A DNA stretch of 27,127 bases from CAJBLF01 sp964424505 (lineage in GTDB: Bacteria; Patescibacteriota; Gracilibacteria; Absconditabacterales; Absconditicoccaceae), in NCBI GenBank assembly GCA_964424505.1, contig CAYRIQ010000005.1, positions 1 through 27,127 of the forward strand, given 5' to 3'. Within the stretch, counting starts at the first letter, position 1, and each line of letters opens with the position of its first letter. The position numbers were made by a program, and so were the translations under genes. Shown one piece after another: positions 18,463 to 27,127 of this stretch. Under the pieces are notes generated by a model. The model did no database searches, had not been told where the DNA came from, and was given only the letters and a program-made list of their open reading frames with translations.

Positions 18463-19185
18463 ATGTACATGTTTTCACAAGTATCTAATAAAAAACAAGA
18501 AATAATTACCTATCTCAGTGGTTTATGAATACCCACGACAAATATACAACAAGAAGAATTATTGCTTCTAGCATTTATACACAAATCATACGCTGCAGAC
18601 TACAAAGACATGTATACTCATAATGAAAGATTGGAATTTTTGGGTGATGGTATTTTGTGAGCTATAATCAACAAATTATTGTTTCTTGGTCATCCTGAGA
18701 TGGCAGAATCAGAGCTTACATTACATAAAATAGCCCTTGTTAGAGAAGAAATCTTAGCAGAAATAGCAAAAGATATCAAACTTAATGAGATGGTCTTCAT
18801 TAGTAAATGAGAAGAAAAAATGCAGGGAAGACAAAAAAATTCTATTCTTTCTGACACTTTGGAGGCGTTGATTTGATATCTCTATATAGATCTTGGTATC
18901 GATATTACAGAACAATTCATCAAAACATATATTTACACTAAAATGACCAAAATACAAAAAAATCCAGTAAAAAGTTATAAAACTATGATCCAAGAAGTAG
19001 TACAAAAACAGTATAAAGAAGTTCCCGAGTATAAAGATATCGAACATCTAGTCGATGAAAAAGGAAATGTCACCCAATACAAATCAGAAATATATATTGT
19101 AGGAAAAAAGGTCAGTGAGTGATATGGTTCAAACAAAAAAAAAGCTCAAGAAGCATCAGCAAAAAAATATTTTGAACAAAAATAA
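18463..19185 (+). CDS. rnc: Ribonuclease III
   Basis: 240 aa. Cleaves double-stranded RNA in rRNA and mRNA maturation. Signature NERLEFLGDG at about 54-63, with the second acidic motif SDTLEALIGYLYID at about 127-140. A dsRNA-binding domain fills the last 80 residues and ends GSNKKKAQEASAKKYFEQ. ATG 18463 and ATG 18469 are both in frame; I use the first. Stop TAA. TGA-Gly occurs in the catalytic helix (GILGA) and at EALIGY. Confidence 0.95.
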
Positions 19186-19331
19186 CTTTAGCAAAACTAT
19201 AGTATATTACCAAAACTTATTATATAAGCTTCAAATAAGTAAATTTACTAAGTTTATTACGTGAAACACTTGAAAATTCATAGTAAATATATACATTTTT
19301 ACCAGTTTTTACTATATTATTTGATATACCA

Positions 19332-20300
19332 ATGAAAGCACCTTTTTCTATTATGAAACACGCATATGTACGAGTAGGTTTGTGATTAGTAATGCTAGTT
19401 GTTTCAGTAGTTTTGTTTTTTGCTAATGCAAAATATTCAGAAGAATTTACAGGAGGAGTCAAAATAAGTGTTGCATGAGTATTAGATAAAACGACACTAA
19501 GTACTGACATTATCGAATACACTAAAAGTAAATGATACAAGGATAGCAATGTAGCAGTTACTATAGAAAAAGATATTACTAAAATTTCATTGAAAACACA
19601 ATTAACAAAGGATGAAGAAGTAAATGGTTTGTCAAAAGACATACAATCATTACTCGTTCAAAAATGATATATCAAAACCACAAGTGATGTAGTAGAGCAG
19701 TCTATTACATGACCAAGTGTAGGAGCCTATATGCAAAAATCAGCAAAAAATGCATTGATCGTAGGATTGATATTGATGGCTATTTATATGTTGTTTTCAT
19801 TTGCGGGGATTAGAAAAGAAATTTCACCAAGTTTTTTGGCTATTGTAGTCATTTTCACTATGATATTTGATGTGGGGATACCTGCATGAGCATACGGACT
19901 TTGGATGTGATTGGACAAAACTATTGCTATAGATACTATATTTATCATTGCTGTTCTCACAAATATGGGATATAGTATAAATGATACTATTATTGTCTTT
20001 GATAGAATTAGAGAAAATATAAAAAACAAATCAGGTCAAAAAGGTATGTTAATTGGTAAAATTTTTGAAGAGAGTATTTGGCAAACTATGAGAAGATCTT
20101 TTTGAACTGTATTTACTACGCTTCTTGTTATTGTTGCTATGTATTTTTTATGATCAGGAGTCATTAAACAATTTTCATTTGTTATCGGTATTTGAGTCAT
20201 AGCAGGATCATATTCTTCTATTTTTATTTCTGCACCACTGACATATATCCTTTTAGGCAAATATCGCAAAGAAAGAAAGGAAATGTTGGCACAAAAATAA
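19332..20300 (+). CDS. secF: Protein translocase subunit SecF
   Basis: 322 aa, the usual length. SecF with SecD uses the proton motive force to pull exported proteins out through SecYEG. An N-terminal helix (about 15-32), FTGGVKISV of the first periplasmic domain, then a long periplasmic part and the C-terminal five-helix bundle: ALIVGLILMAIYML, IFDVGIPAGAYG, the conserved MGYSINDTIIVFDRIREN at about 212-229, and GTVFTTLLVIVAMYFLGSGV. Glycines including G in FVIGIG are TGA. I see no secD before or after, although secD and secF usually adjoin. ATG 19332 is followed by an in-frame ATG at 19353. Confidence 0.95.
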
Positions 20301-20405
20301 GTATACATTGAAATAAATGGTAATTAGCTAGAGTATTTCACCAAGTATATTACGCTGAAGGCTAATTACGCCAAGTTAATTACATTTATTTATTCATACG
20401 ATATT

Positions 20406-21131
20406 TTGGATAGTATTTCTAATATAGTTTGTTATCACAACGACGATTTTTATGTAATGTGGAAACCCAATACATTACCGACAACATTTGGTGCAGAGCC
20501 ATGTTTTTTGGATATTTTATTGACCAAATATATCAATATATCTCCTGATTTTTCTATTCCTAGTTTTCTTCTTCCTTATGTTGATCTTCCTGATTTTGTT
20601 CCCTGCCTACTCAATGAAAAATTAATTCAACAACAACTCAATATTTTTGGAAAAGAACAAGAGTTGTGATTACTAAACAGGTTGGACAATGAAACAGCAT
20701 GATTTCTTTATTTTGCAAAAAACAAAGAAGCATTTGAAAGATATAGACAGCTACAATCTGAAGGGAAAATACACAAACGATATATTGCACAAATTCAAGG
20801 TACACCAAAAGAATCGGCTTTTGAAATCACAATGCCAATAATGCATCACAAACACAAGGTAGATAGGATGATATTTGTTCGTAGTCCAAAAGATGAGGCC
20901 AAATGAAGAAGTAAACTTCACAATACCAGCACAATAATTAAAGTCCTTCACACAGACAAAATTACTGGTATTTCTACACTTTTGGTTGGTATCTATAAGT
21001 GAGTAAGACATCAAATTAGAGTACATTTAGCTGGTATAGGATATCCTGTATTGGGAGATAAATTATATAGTAAGCACAATAAAATAGATCATCTTTGTCT
21101 TTGGAGTATTGGATTTCAAATTCAAGAATAA
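20406..21131 (+). CDS. RluA-family pseudouridine synthase
   Basis: 241 aa, TTG start to TAA. Converts uridine to pseudouridine in rRNA or tRNA. Catalytic motif NRLDNETAG with Asp94 (family: HRLDxxTSG; His is Asn here), then the GIYKGVRHQIRVHLAG motif and GYPVLGDKLYS. The N-terminal KPNTLPTTFG matches the usual KPAGLPVHP region. There is an unusual ~35-residue insertion (about 30-75) before the motif. No ATG is available in frame; the frame opens at a TAG at 20325-20327. The S4 domain is absent. Confidence 0.85.
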
Positions 21132-21316
21132 TAAAGTGGGCCTATTCTCATAATAAGAATTTCCAACAAAACCAAAACCACGAGAGACAAATTTTTTAAA
21201 GGAGAACATAACAAGCCATTTTTTTCTGAAGTTAAAAATTGAGTCAATAATATTTGCAATATTTAGATAAAATATATATAATGAAAATATAGAGTTTTTA
21301 TATTTTTATCTAAGAC
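21132..21316. other. Intergenic stretch
   Basis: 185 nt with no gene. An AAAGGAG (21197-21203) resembles a Shine-Dalgarno sequence but no start follows it. AT-rich to the right with TATAAT-like runs (about 21270-21283) that may be the promoter of the next gene. Confidence 0.35.
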
Positions 21317-22138
21317 ATGTCCTATTTAGATATAGTAGAAGATAGAAATGAGCAGTTTGAGAACAGAAAAATTGAAAAAATAGTAAAAGAATTGGAAACA
21401 TCATTACAACACCATGAAACATATTTTTTACATATTATTATACGTCATTTTTGTATAGACAAACTAGACAAATATATTGGTATAAATGAAAAAATTGCTG
21501 ATATCTTGCTCAATGATGAACATCAATATATACAAGAATTACCAGTCTACAAGGACTATAAAAATGTATCTGGCACATTACATGATGCTATCACAATGTA
21601 TGCTGGCACATTAAAAAAAATATTGATAGGAAATCTTCCTGACTCAATATGACTGCCCATTCTACAACGTTTTAAGTCTATATTTCCAAAAAATCTAGAT
21701 GAATGAAGTAGTAAAGATATAATTTCTGATAAAACGCTTGGTATATTGCAAAAACTTATACAAGAAGATTCAGCTAAAATGGCTAATAAATTAGAACAAA
21801 CACAAAATACAGTCCAAAAAACTTTGATGACTAATTTGTCTACAAAACCAAATATATTTTCCGATCAAAATAAAATTTTTAATAAAGAAGGAGAAAATTT
21901 GGAATATATACACAAAAAATTACTAGAAATATTATGAAAAGCCACATTTGATGATTTTATTATAGATTTTTTTGAGCAAACAGACAAAGAAGACATTTTA
22001 TTTTCATACCAAACAGAAAATATCATACAAAAATTAATCAAAAAATACAATATTATAAATAATGAAGATCAAGAAAAAATATTAGACTATTTACAAAGAT
22101 TATATCTTATATACAAAAAAATCAAGAAAGATGAGTAG
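21317..22138 (+). CDS. Hypothetical soluble helical protein
   Basis: 273 aa, ATG to TAG in code 25 (three TGA: 21650, 21704, 21935). Lys/Glu/Gln-rich, largely helical, no membrane segment or signal peptide. I do not recognise it. The middle section (about 145-200) is a coiled-coil-like run with KMANKLEQTQNTVQKTL. A strong terminator follows it. Confidence 0.6.
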
Positions 22139-22199
22139 TAATGCAAAATTATTATAGATAAGGCAATAAAAAACATATTTTTATAAAGTCAAGTAAGCT

Positions 22200-22240
22200 A
22201 GAAATACCTTTTATTAAAAGGTATTTCTGTATATATATTT
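22200..22240 (+). terminator. Intrinsic terminator of the 21317-22138 gene
   Basis: A 13-bp perfect stem (22200-22212 with 22216-22228) with a 3-nt loop, followed by a U-rich run. The best terminator in the window. Confidence 0.85.
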
Positions 22241-22660
22241 TATTTTCTTTTTATTATATAGATTGATATCTATATATCTATTTATTGTGTATTTCACTAT
22301 CATTTTATATTATGTATATATAAGAAAAATAGTTTTAGATTAAGTATATATAAATACATATATTTATATATATTCGCTTATTTATATAATTAGTGAACTA
22401 TAGTAGTTACTATAAGAAAAATAATTATGATTTCAATAAAAAAATTCACTAATTCATAGAAACATATATTATATAATAGTGTACTTGATTTTAGTATAAA
22501 TTTGAATATATCATATAAGTTCACTATTTCATAGAATTAGATAATATTAGCTATTTGAAATAGTATGATATAATAAAGATAATTATGAACTGGATTTAAA
22601 ATATTATTCACTGTTTCATAGAACTATATAATATTTGTTTTATTATAATAACAAACAAAA
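22241..22660. promoter_or_regulatory. AT-rich operator-like region before the HigA-like gene
   Basis: No gene. It contains TATATAGAT/ATCTATATA (22255-22276), TATAGTA/TACTATA (22399-22414) and the repeat array described separately. The ATG at 22661 follows a TATTATAATAACAAA stretch in which TATAAT (22643-22648 region) could be a -10 box. Confidence 0.5.
22445..22622. repeat. Spaced direct repeats TTCACTnTTTCATAGAA
   Basis: Copies start at 22445, 22520 and 22607 (75 and 87 nt apart). Each contains CTAT-TTC-ATAG or a near form, a short inverted repeat. The second and third copies share further AT-rich sequence (TAGATAATATT / TATATAATATT). A related palindrome CTATTTGAAATAG lies at 22551-22563, and a weaker copy at about 22293. 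They lead into the HigA-like gene and look like operators of an HTH regulator. Confidence 0.7.
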
Positions 22661-22972
22661 ATGGAAGCTCAGCATCCATGACAATTACTTCAGCAAGAAC
22701 TCACGAAAAGATGATTGACACAAAAAGTATTTGCTAGCATGATGTGAAAAAAAATTTCTGAAGTAAATGAACTCATTAAATGAAAAAGAAACATTACCGT
22801 CCAACGAGATATTTTGTTGTCTATTGTTTTTGATGATCCAGAAAAAAAACGACTTAATCTTCAAAACAATTTTGACTATAGTGTAGCAAAAAATTCTATG
22901 ACGATTAAAATCCAAAATATACTTTCCAAAAAAAATAAAATAAAAGAACATGAAGTATTTGAGGATTTTTAA
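22661..22972 (+). CDS. higA: HigA-family antitoxin / XRE regulator, no toxin seen
   Basis: 103 aa, ATG to TAA; four glycines, all TGA. HPGQLLQQELTKRGLTQK followed by VFASMMGKK, then ISEVNELIKGKRNIT (helix-turn-helix, about 17-47), then RLNLQNNFDYSVAK, which is the typical WLNLQxxYDL end of the HigA fold. HigA usually pairs with the HigB RNase toxin and represses its operon. No HigB gene lies beside it here: the next gene is murG, 75 nt away. It may be an orphan antitoxin that acts as a regulator. Confidence 0.8.
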
Positions 22973-23047
22973 ATGTAAGTATACAACTCCTCCAATACAA
23001 AATTGCTTACAAGTAAATCAGTGAATTTATTTCTAAATCCAGCTACA

Positions 23048-24178
23048 ATGACACAAAAAATCAAAAAACTTAGAATTGCAATGGCAGGATGATGAACGTG
23101 AGGTCATGTATTTCCTATAAAAAGTATCCTAGATTTTTTGTCTATCCACAAACAATATTCCCAACACATCCAAAACATCTATTGGTTTGGATCAAAAAAC
23201 AGTTTAGAACAAAAAGTTTGTTATGATGTACAAAGCACTGACATAGACATACAATTAGGCTTTATACCTATTTGTTCCTGAAAGTACCGCAGAGAAAGCT
23301 ATCGAAAATCTAAACTCAAAAACATTGTAGACTTTTTTTTGTTTATATATTGATGTATGCAATCTGTAGTGTATCTGCTTTATTATCGTATAGATGTTGT
23401 GTTTTGTAAATGAGGATATGTTGCACTACCTATAGTACTTGCAGCTTCACTTCTCCACAAAAAAATTATTGTCCATGAATCTGATACTCATCCTGGACTA
23501 GTCAATAAAATAGCAAGTCGCTTTGCTAAAAAAGTATTTACAGGGTTTAATGGAGTACTATCACATGGACAAACAATTGGACAAATTATATCCAATGATA
23601 TTGTTGTCGATGTAAGTCCACAATACAATCCTCGTACCCAAATATTGGTAGTATGATGATCTCAGGGATCAAAAAGATTATATCAAAATGTACTCCATAT
23701 TCTAGAATTTTCCAAAGAATTACTATCAGATGTTGATTTTTTTGTTGTATTGTGACTTCTCAATAAAGAAATGACGCCACTTTTTGATAAATTTCCCAAT
23801 GTCAAAGTATATAGTTTTTTGTCACAAAAAGAAATGGGTGTCTTATATGCTACATGTGACATTGCAATCACTCGTGGAGGAACTACATCATTGGCAGAAC
23901 AAAAACTGTATGATATCAAGCAAATTATAGTTCCTATTCCTCGGACTCATGATCAGTATGATAATGCCCATTGGTATGTAAAACATTATAATGATATTTT
24001 TATCAATCAAAGAGACCATAATTTCGAGTCACAACTAGAAAATGCTATAAAACATTTTAAATGATTCAAAAAACCCATACAAAAAAAAGATAAAAAAGCA
24101 ATCATTGAAGAGGCAAAAAAAATTGTTCGAGATGCTTTATTGGGCATAAGTGGTGAGGCAACCAAAGAAATATCATAA
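23048..24178 (+). CDS. murG: MurG, lipid II GlcNAc transferase
   Basis: 376 aa. Transfers GlcNAc from UDP-GlcNAc to lipid I on the inner membrane face, making lipid II for peptidoglycan. Loop 1 MAGGGTGGHVFP at residues 12-23 (Gly 15, 16 and 18 are TGA), KGGYVALP, HESDTHPGLVNKIA, GGSQGS in the central hinge and the donor-site RGGTTSLAEQ at about 276-285. The C-terminal domain has several charged lysines. Start ATG 23048, TAA stop. It fits a cell that builds a peptidoglycan wall, together with the LCP and hydrolase genes. Confidence 0.95.
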
Positions 24179-24218
24179 AAATTTTTTAGTCCCCAAAATT
24201 TTATATTTCAGCTTTTTC

Positions 24219-24239
24219 CTGACTTTGTCAGTTTTTTTC
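24219..24239 (+). terminator. Terminator after murG
   Basis: A 5-bp stem CTGAC/GTCAG (24219-24223 with 24227-24231) with a 3-nt loop, followed by seven T. Short but placed 40 nt past the stop. Confidence 0.6.
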
Positions 24240-24266
24240 TAGTTTTGTCTTGGTATACTCTTGGCT

Positions 24267-24280
24267 GTTCTGCGCAGAAC
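24267..24280. promoter_or_regulatory. Perfect 14-bp palindrome
   Basis: GTTCTGCGCAGAAC is followed directly by GCATGC (24281-24286). It lies between the murG terminator and the lamin-tail gene, which suits an operator, but no bound factor is known. Confidence 0.45.
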
Positions 24281-24312
24281 GCATGCAATAGCTTTATTTC
24301 TAAAAAACTCTG

Positions 24313-26868
24313 ATGTTTGTCAGACCAATTATTGTGACACTAGTGGCAAGTGGCTTGTTTCTTCTTTCATCATCACTCGCTCAATTAGAATGAATAGACG
24401 TAGGTGAAGATATTGTATCAAACATATCTGACACAGGAACTAGTATTTGACAGATTATGACATGACTAGACACTTGATGATTTACTGCTTTATGACTAGA
24501 TTCTTTGATGTTTGGCCCCCTTTTGTTATCAGGCGAAAATGATGCTCTTTCAGGATGATGAATATCTACAGGAACAATAAATTCATGACAAAACTTACCA
24601 ATTATTTCTGATCCAATTCCTCGTTTAATTCTTTCCGAAATATATTATGATGGAACAGACGAATGGATAGAAATCACGAATATTGGTCAATGAGATTTTC
24701 AAGGGAATATTACACTGGTGGGAGTAAAAAGTACTTCACTTTTACTAACCAATATTTCCCTTCTTTCTGGAGAATCAAAAGTTTTTGGAGACAATCTTTC
24801 TCAGATTTCAGAAACTCTAGGCAAAACATGATTAGCATTTAATATTTTGGATACCACAGCCATCAATATTCAGTTATTTATTTCTGGTCAGAGAGAAGAT
24901 AGTTTTTTGGTGGATCAGTATTGGGTCAACTTATACAATGACAAAAAAACATCATTTGAAAAGGTTGCTGAGATTTCCACCCGGGTGCAATGAGACAGAA
25001 TAGCTTATGCACAAAGTGGATATACAATCAACCCGGGCATGTACTTTGCTACAGGAAATGTGACTAATGTGTCATTTCCACCTACGCAGTCATGAATAAA
25101 CTCACAATTACCTATTGCTTGTGATACTATAGATCAGAGCGATATCATTAAAATCAGCGAAGTATTTCCCGGAAACGAAAAATATCCTCCATATATCGAA
25201 TTGGCAGTGCACCAGGACATTAGTGTAAATAGTCTGTCTATATCTGGAGATCGTTTGGGTACAGGAGTAGAATTTTCGTTTAATAGTCAAGGTAGTAGCT
25301 TAGACAAGAATTCATTTTTGTTGGTATCTTCTACAGGATTTTGGCAAAACGAAGAAATTGCTAGTGTACGAAATAGTGGTTTTTCTTTGCTTGATACCTG
25401 AAATTACTTACTGATAACCATTGGTTCTTGACAAAGTAGACGAGTTTTGGACATTGTCTATCTTTCTGGACATATAGTAGGTAAGTCCTCATATTTTGGG
25501 TCTAGAAACAGTCAGTGTGTGAGGATTATGGACGTATTGGACGAGTTTTCGCCAGGATTTGACCAAAAGTTTTTGAAGTATTTCTCAGGTACTACGACAA
25601 CTAAAATTGAATATATTGCTCTAGCTACGGGAAATCAAACAGCAACAGGAACGTGTCTACTTAGTTGACAAAATGATGTGTTTTCGTGAAAAACTATAGT
25701 TACTACCGATGTTTCATGAATAGAAAGTAGATATACTATTCGTATTGTGAACGTTGACTATGATCCTGAAGGGTCTGATACCAACAACGAAAAGATCACA
25801 TTATTAGCTACAAATGTTTCTGGCGATACTACTCCACTAGATTTGAGTAAGCTATTTAGACTCAAAGTAAATGGAACAAACAAAACACTTCCACGAGTCT
25901 TGCCTATAAACGTTCCGACCACATTTACCAAAACTTTTGGTTTTCCAAATAGTACAGACAATGGACAAAGTGTTATTGTCCAATTGACCTATGGTGATTA
26001 TATCTTTGATACTTATACTTATACTCCTACGCCACCTCCATTACAGGAAGAGGAAATAATGACGTGAAATTTGAAATTATCATGAACGCTTTTAGACCTT
26101 TCTGGATTGCAATTTACTATTACCTATGTGCTTCCCAATCCTATATGATCAGATAAGGCTGAAGAACTTTGATTACTAATTACGAACTGCATAGATTCCG
26201 GCTGCAATCTCTTAATGCCGGAATGAGGTACATACAGTGGTGGGCTAGATCTAAGTCAGGGATTTAGTCTGAAAATAGGAAAAAGCACCAAAAAAATCAG
26301 TGGAATTGTCAATATTGGTCAGGAAAATATTTTGTCAGGAAGTTTATGATTGGTCAATAAATCTTCTTGTATTTCTCTATTATACATGGGTCAAGAGCTT
26401 AGTATATTTTGTTATGCTTCACCAAAAGAAGGCCAAAAAATTTTTGCTTCTGATCAATGACTCCAGGAGACTACTCAAGAAAATTTAGATATCCTCAATA
26501 CGCTTTCACTCAAAAAAATAGGAAACCAATTGTGTGTTTGGTACAAAGAACAATCATTTCTCTGTAAACGTATACCAGCTTCTAAAGCAGAGATTAAAAC
26601 CACTCAGGAACAAAAATTGTATAAAGGATTTGCAAGCTTAGTAAAGCAATATATTATAAACAACTGGAAGGGGTTATATTACAATACACCAATCAAGCAG
26701 TATTTTGATCGTGTTGCTGTGGACAAAAAATTAATTGCCCAGTGACTCACCAAAGTAGACATATATGGACAAACAGTTTTAATTACTGATGTAAAACAAC
26801 AGTTAAAGATTATTCAGACTACGCTACCATGAATTGTGGCATTATTTGAATGAATGAACTGACTATAG
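24313..26868 (+). CDS. Large secreted protein with lamin-tail-like (LTD) domains
   Basis: 851 aa, ATG to TAG, signal peptide (about 1-22). Repeated LTD-like beta-sandwich units: ILSEIYYDGTDEWIEI (about 106), IKISEVFPGNEKYPPYIEL (about 280), VDYDPEGSDTNNEKI (about 479) and YVLPNPIGSDKAEELG (about 605). The last two share GSD..(N/E)E.. and a later DLS...K(V/I) strand, so they are related copies. Between them is TPTPPPLQEEE, a Pro-rich linker. Bacterial LTD proteins are often secreted or surface proteins, with functions including nuclease or adhesion accessories. The tail (after about 700) includes four Cys (CVWYKEQSFLC). Many TGA-Gly codons. A REP-like element is in frame at 26192-26227. Confidence 0.8.
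26192..26227. repeat. REP-like element in frame inside the LTD gene
   Basis: GATTCCGGCTGCAATC then TCTTAAT then GCCGGAATGA. The two outer blocks are identical to the element at 27000-27031. In the gene it encodes IDSGCNLLMPEGG and does not break the frame, because its TGA reads as Gly. Confidence 0.8.
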
Positions 26869-27127
26869 ATGGGGTAGCTGGATTAGCCGTAGCCGGGAAA
26901 CTCCACTATATTAGACGCCATTTCTTTGCTGTATTAGACGTCATTGCTGCAGTCCATATGTCATTTCTTGTTGTGTTAGACGTGAGTCTAGCTAGTATGG
27001 ATTCCGGCTGCAATCCGGGACGCCGGAATGACGTGAACACAAACAGCGGGAATGACGTAAGAGACAGAAAGCGGGAATGACGTACGCTGGGATGGTTATA
27101 ATATCTCTTTTATTTTATTATTAATTA
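26869..27127. other. Gene-free right end with degenerate repeats
   Basis: A long open frame exists here but it runs through REP copies and has no family-like features. Three loose repeats TATTAGACG(C/T)CATT-like lie at about 26909-26990. They are followed by the REP cluster and AT-rich DNA to the end. Confidence 0.5.
26999..27085. repeat. REP-like cluster C, inverted copy of A/B type
   Basis: The CCGG variant at 27000-27031 is followed by two GCGGGAATGACGT units at about 27047-27059 and 27071-27083. On the reverse complement the order TCATTCCCGCTTTCTGTCTC...TTCCCGCTGTTTGTGTTCAC mirrors cluster B at about 5358-5406, so C is the same composite element in the opposite direction. Confidence 0.85.

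Noticed and set aside
21197..21203. AAAGGAG as a ribosome site of a missed gene
   Set aside because: No start codon with an open frame follows. The gene at 21317 is 114 nt away.
26850..27101. A 3'-terminal protein frame (about 84 codons reading TGA as Gly)
   Set aside because: It overlaps the end of the LTD gene, runs through REP repeats, and shows no family-like features. It is long because GC-rich repeats and code 25 reduce stops.

Overview
The window (about 27 kb, AT-rich, roughly 30% G+C by eye) reads as chromosome from a Candidate Phyla Radiation bacterium that uses genetic code 25, in which UGA encodes glycine (Gracilibacteria / Absconditabacteria type). The standard-code reading frames look shattered. 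When in-frame TGA is read as Gly, about 26 intact genes appear, with family-typical lengths and motifs. Of the 26 stop codons I located, 22 are TAA, 4 are TAG and none is TGA. TGA falls on invariant glycines in MurG, PilT, HflX, RNase Y, RNase III, SecF and LCP. All products below are given in code 25.

Layout. 52-4031 (minus): a membrane-anchored protein typical of CPR genomes, a degenerate Lgt-like membrane protein and RNase Y. 4032-5555: two clusters of REP-like hairpin repeats flanking one membrane-protein gene that contains no UGA codon. 5556-6686 (plus): HflX GTPase. 6944-7327 (plus): desulfoferrodoxin/superoxide reductase. 7444-8336 (minus): cytidylate-kinase-like protein and ArsR regulator. 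8599-11504 (plus): two membrane proteins with FecR-like outer domains and a small CutA-like protein between them. 11506-13041 (minus): a lysozyme/chitosanase-like hydrolase, followed by tRNA-Gly(GCC) and a small membrane protein. 14041-16748 (minus): a five-gene operon of PilT-family ATPase, two small soluble proteins and two TrbC/VirB2-like two-helix membrane proteins, probably part of a pilus or secretion machine. 16968-21131 (plus): LCP-family cell-wall ligase, RNase III, SecF and an RluA-family pseudouridine synthase. 21317-24178 (plus): unknown soluble protein, a solitary HigA-like antitoxin behind an AT-rich region with operator-like repeats, and MurG. 24313-26868 (plus): a large secreted protein with lamin-tail-like domains, one of which carries a REP-like element in frame. 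The right end is another REP cluster in inverted orientation.

Taken together the genes cover RNA turnover and ribosome care (rny, rnc, hflX, RluA family), a peptidoglycan envelope (murG, LCP protein, hydrolase), protein export (secF), a retraction-ATPase pilus locus and secreted or anchored surface proteins. This fits a reduced, surface-attached episymbiont, although lifestyle is inference. The most unusual items are the composite REP family, including its in-frame copy, the UGA-free gene between two repeat clusters, and the HigA gene with its repeat array and no toxin.
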